A stretch of DNA of 64,000 bases from assembly GCA_965207595.1 (NCBI GenBank), contig CBDBMW010000012.1:372001-436000 (forward strand), in the 5' to 3' direction. Below the pieces are notes generated by a model. That model worked only from the letters and a program-made list of their open reading frames with translations. It was not told the DNA's origin and ran no database searches. Positions 61,660 to 64,000 of the stretch are shown here, in pieces. Position 1 is the stretch's first letter. Every line of letters begins with the position of its first letter. The translations under genes and the position numbers were made by a program. This stretch comes from JAGWAJ01 sp026707615 (GTDB lineage Bacteria > Acidobacteriota > Vicinamibacteria > Vicinamibacterales > UBA8438).

Positions 61660-61780
61660 ACCTCCGGCGCCGCCTCGCGGGGCAGGGCGCGCAGGTTGAG
61701 CCGCACCTTCCCGTGGTGGGCGGCGATCAGGCAGGAGACGAGATCGGCGTCGCGGGACCAGCTCTCGTGCGCCACCTTGG
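61660..61780 (-). pseudogene. Cas3 HD-domain relic (type I-G-like)
   Basis: The minus-strand frame contains ADLVSCLIAAHHGKVRLNLR followed by ALPREA. From memory, the AAHHGKVRLxLRxLP segment is characteristic of the HD nuclease of Cas3 in type I-G (formerly I-U) CRISPR systems. Only about 40 residues remain, with no start codon or flanking HD motif. No other cas gene or repeat array is visible in the window. Family assignment is by memory. Confidence 0.45.
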
Positions 61781-62071
61781 GCGCTTGCTGCGCCGCAACG
61801 GAACCGTCCACCGCCGCGCCGGTGCCAGGCGAAGCCGCCGGACTCGGAATCGGCTCGGTACGTCCTTCGGATTGCCGGTGCATCCGGAATCCTCGCGGTA
61901 GCCGCCGGCGGCCGGTTACGCCAGGAGCACGAGGCCCGGCTGCCCAACGAGGGCCGAACCTGCTGTTCCAGCGGGACCCGCAGTGGCGGCGCCGGGACGG
62001 GCGGGTCGGTGCGGCCCCGGCCGGGTGGATTCCCCTGGAGGGCCTCACTGACGCTGGTCGGCCGGCCGGGT

Positions 62072-62092
62072 AGTAATCTGGAGAGTATTACT
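62072..62092. promoter_or_regulatory. Candidate AbrB operator/promoter element
   Basis: An inverted repeat AGTAAT-9 nt-ATTACT ends seven bases before the AbrB antitoxin ATG. It is one of the few AT-rich spots here. Antitoxins of this class repress their own operon by binding such sites. Confidence 0.45.
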
Positions 62093-62098
62093 TCCATC

Positions 62099-62328
62099 AT
62101 GAAGATCACGACCAAGGGTCAGGTGACCATCCCCCAGCGGCTTCGGGTGAAGTTCGGCTTGTTGCCCCATACCGATGTCGTGTTCGAAGAGACCGATGGC
62201 GGCGTGGTGGTGAGGCCGGTGTTGAGCAAGCGGGCGCTCATCGAGGAGCGGCTGCGGGAGGTGCGCGGGTGGCCGGCGGCGGTATGTCCACCGACGACGT
62301 GATGCGGCTCACGCGCGGGGACGAGTGA
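62099..62328 (+). pseudogene. AbrB/MazE-type antitoxin with C-terminal frameshift
   Basis: The AbrB N-terminus is intact (MKITTKGQVTIPQRLRVKFG). Reading in frame ends after GWPAAVCPPTT at 62302. The expected tail (MSTDDVMRLTRGDE) is present in another frame and ends at a TGA directly before the toxin GTG. One missing G near 62267-62270 (CGCGGGTGG) explains the break. The tail should bind the toxin, so neutralisation may be lost. Single-base sequencing error is an alternative. Confidence 0.75.
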
Positions 62329-62744
62329 GTGCTCCTCGTCGACACGAACGTGCTGCTTGACAGCTTCACCGACGATGAGCGGTGGCGGCCGTGGTCGGAG
62401 CGGGCGGTCGCGGATGCGGTCGTGGCGGGAGGTGTCGGCATCAACCCCATCATCTACGCTGAAGCCTCGCTCACGTTTGGCGATGCCGAGACGCTCGACC
62501 GCAGCCTGAACGCGCTCCTGGTCGAGCGCCTGCCGCTGCCTTGGAGCGCCGCGTTCGGGGCGGGGCGGGGCGGGCCTATCGGCGGTACCGCCGCGCTGGC
62601 GGGGCGCGGACGTCGCCGCTGCCCGGCTTCCATATAGGCGCCCATGCGGCCACGGACGGCCTGCCGCTGGTCACCAGGGACGCAGGGCCCTACCGTACGT
62701 ACTTCCCCTCCGTAAAGCTGGTAACGCCGGCCCCCCACGGCTGA
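62329..62744 (+). pseudogene. vapC: VapC-type toxin frameshifted at a GGGGC repeat
   Basis: The first 82 codons or so are a normal PIN domain: LLVDTNVLLDSF, INPIIYAEASL and LPLPWSAAFGAGR. In frame it then ends in a Gly/Arg-rich tail. The proper second half (AYRRYRRAGG, PLPGFHIGAHAATDGLPLVTRD, YRTYFPSVKL) is in another frame. The break lies at 62557-62571, three copies of GGGGC plus a partial copy. Two copies would restore the frame, so a +5 expansion is the cause. It could be slippage, phase variation or an assembly error. Confidence 0.8.
62557..62571 (+). repeat. GGGGC pentanucleotide repeat in vapC
   Basis: Three perfect GGGGC units followed by GGGCC. Removing one unit rejoins the two halves of the PIN toxin. 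Pentamer tracts of this kind are prone to replication slippage. Confidence 0.85.
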
Positions 62745-63377
62745 GACGCGTCGGCGCGAACCATGCCGCGCTGGCGTGTCGATCGCGAAGTCACGCCGGC
62801 GGCCACACCGCCGCACGCCGGGCGGGTTCGCCAACCTGTCGACGGAAGAACGCTCGAGTTGGCGCAGGAATGCGGCCACCCCGCCGAACGTCGGCTCAGG
62901 CCAGCGTCGCTCGTGCCGTCGCCCGGCTCCGGACTCGTCCGACACCGGCGAGGGGCGACACGCCCACCGGCGGGTCAACCGGGACGGCGGGAAGCTGCCG
63001 CCGCCGGACGAGGTCGGCGAGTCGCCCAGGCTGCACGCGCGGTCGGTAACGCTGTCGTCCGTGCAGGCCCGCGACGCGAAGATGGCCAAGTCGCGGGAGA
63101 CCTTGGTGGTCTCGGTCGACGACACGCGGCTCGCGACCGCCCGCCTAGCCGACGGCGCCCCCGATCGTCCCGGAGCGGCAGTGCTCACCCGCTTGGCGTG
63201 ACCGCGTGAAGGGCTGGACCGAGCACGTGGCCGTCGCCAGCGAACAGATCATCCCGCCACGCACGGAAGTGGTCCACCTGCGCTGGACCCACAGCGCGGC
63301 CGTCGCCACCCACGACGACGGTTACCGCCCGCCAAGGCGTCATCGCGTCGCTGCGCGTCCGGCCAGCCGGCCCCGGC
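62745..63377. other. Unassigned region, possible decayed DNA
   Basis: This 633-nt stretch follows the broken VapBC locus. Plus-strand frames pass through it. One, at about 63206-63350, reads KGWTEHVAVASEQIIPPRTE, which looks protein-like, but I cannot match it to a family. No ribosome site or intact domain is convincing. It probably holds gene remnants. Confidence 0.4.
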
Positions 63378-63890
63378 TCAGAGGATCCGCACCCAGCCCG
63401 GGTTGTCCGCCGTCGGACCGTAGGTCTGCGGCACGGGGCACCCGAGCAGGCGGAGGTAGACCGTCAACTGGCCGCGGTGGTGGATGGCGTGGTGGATGGC
63501 CAGCGTGCGCAGCGCGGCGTGGCGCGGGAGCTGCATGAGCAGCGTCTCGCCGCTGCGCATCGTGAAGCGGGCCGAGAGGAACGCGTCGTCTTTCGCCGCC
63601 AGGGTGCGCTCGAGCTCCGCCACGTTGCTCCGGAAGGTCTCGAGCAGCTCGGCGCGCCCGGCCGGGATGAACGGCGTGTAGTCGGTGATCGTGGCGAAGT
63701 CCAGATCGTCCTGCATCAGCGACTGGACCCAGCCCGGAAGCTCCGCCAGGTGGCCCGCGAGCTCGGCGAGGGTCAGGGACTTCTCGTGCGGCCGCCACGC
63801 GAGGCGATCCCCCGGCACGGCCTCCAGCACGCGGTCGGTGTTTGCGGCTTCCGCCCGCAGGTCCTTGAGCAGCTCGTCAAGTATCGACAT
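63378..63890 (-). CDS. DinB family protein
   Basis: A 170-aa protein starting at ATG 63890. The four-helix DinB layout has metal-type histidines in AGHLAE (about 51) and HHAIHHRGQLTVYLRLLG (about 135-152). It differs from the 14.2 kb DinB protein but ends similarly (PQTYGPTADNPGW against PSLYGPSADETPP). It is divergent from a WYL-type regulator start 16 nt away, a common pairing, and may be controlled by it. Confidence 0.92.
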   Translation of the reverse strand: MSILDELLKDLRAEAANTDRVLEAVPGDRLAWRPHEKSLTLAELAGHLAELPGWVQSLMQDDLDFATITDYTPFIPAGRAELLETFRSNVAELERTLAAKDDAFLSARFTMRSGETLLMQLPRHAALRTLAIHHAIHHRGQLTVYLRLLGCPVPQTYGPTADNPGWVRIL

Positions 63891-63906
63891 GCGTATAGTG
63901 TGAACC

Positions 63907-64000
63907 ATGAGCCGTCCCGTCCGCCTGCTCGAGCTCGTGAACTTCCTGGCGCGGCGGGGGAAGACCATCCGCGAGATCGCCGAGCGGTTCGAGATCTCGG
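63907..64000 (+). CDS. HTH/WYL-type transcriptional regulator (partial)
   Basis: The first 31 codons before the window ends. MSRPVRLLELVNFLARRGKT and IREIAERFEIS form the N-terminal helix-turn-helix of DeoR/WYL-type regulators. It is divergent from the DinB gene and shares its short promoter region. The rest lies outside the window. Confidence 0.75.
   Translation, partial: MSRPVRLLELVNFLARRGKTIREIAERFEIS

Larger units (their letters stand above)
61528..62098. other. Relic region containing a Cas3-HD-like fragment
   Basis: This 571-nt stretch has no intact gene. The clearest signal is a short minus-strand stretch at about 61660-61780, described separately. The rest shows open frames without family features. 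It lies between two toxin-antitoxin loci and looks like decayed mobile or defence DNA. Confidence 0.5.

Noticed and set aside
62776..63201. Plus-strand open frame with an RRRPHRRTPGGFANLS segment, recalling KGG-type stress proteins
   Set aside because: Only a few residues match, no ribosome site precedes it, and the following sequence is low-complexity.
1..64000. tRNA, rRNA, riboswitch, transposase or CRISPR array anywhere in the window
   Set aside because: I scanned by eye for TPsiC-like motifs, inverted-repeat-flanked transposase genes and regular spaced repeats and found none. A covariance-model search could still reveal small RNAs.

Overview
The window is very GC-rich and gene-dense. It looks like an environmental Acidobacteriota chromosome, probably Vicinamibacteria-like. 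The clues are Oar-type TonB-dependent receptors with carboxypeptidase-regulatory N-termini, many secreted PQQ-propeller and haem-c proteins, ECF sigma/Ser-Thr kinase pairs, DUF6152 and DinB proteins, and SPWA-motif secreted proteins. This assignment rests on gene content only. I saw no rRNA, tRNA, insertion sequence or CRISPR array.

Layout. (a) 1-5.7 kb, minus strand: a bactofilin-like membrane protein, a membrane anti-sigma candidate and an ECF sigma factor, then an acyl-CoA dehydrogenase, a flavin reductase and a family III CoA-transferase. (b) 5.7-7.6 kb: a coupled AAA ATPase / DUF4276 (TOPRIM-like) pair resembling PARIS-type anti-phage modules. (c) 7.7-21.5 kb: secreted VCBS protein, haem-c/copper-monooxygenase-like protein, cytochrome c-PQQ dehydrogenase, DinB and two Oar-like receptors. 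(d) 21.6-28.3 kb: a five-gene plus-strand cluster holding a haem/Cu-monooxygenase/TPR lipoprotein, a polytopic RnfD-like membrane protein with TPRs, a Gly-rich SPWA protein, a three-BON protein and a carboxypeptidase-regulatory/TPR protein. (e) 28.4-43.2 kb: SMR and TSUP transporters, a second cytochrome c-PQQ dehydrogenase, three paralogous secreted 'DLQG' proteins, a phosphotriesterase-like hydrolase, DUF6152, an LVIVD-like propeller, a second RnfD-like membrane protein (with Sel1-like repeats), a cyclase and a double VOC protein. (f) 43.3-46.7 kb: a less GC-rich accessory operon with a PD-(D/E)XK-like protein, an unknown protein, a PIN toxin, an SdpI-like and a PH-like membrane protein. (g) 46.7-58 kb: a fourth DLQG protein, phytase, ECF sigma plus kinase, a GtrA-START-like fusion, a long dCTP deaminase, a third PQQ dehydrogenase and an SDR-DUF2867 protein. 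(h) 58-64 kb: a decaying accessory region with a DUF4143 ATPase, three VapBC-type loci (one with a CTG toxin start, one frameshifted in both genes), an internally deleted epoxide hydrolase and an apparent Cas3 HD relic, ending in a DinB/WYL-type divergent pair.

How it may work together (inference): the secreted quinoproteins, haem-c proteins, copper-monooxygenase-like proteins, receptors and hydrolases suggest periplasmic oxidation of organic substrates feeding electrons into the membrane, with acyl-CoA enzymes downstream. The most coherent undescribed candidate is the 21.6-28.3 kb cluster, supported by the second RnfD-like paralogue. The best defence candidates are the 5.7-7.6 kb pair and the 43.3-45.3 kb operon.
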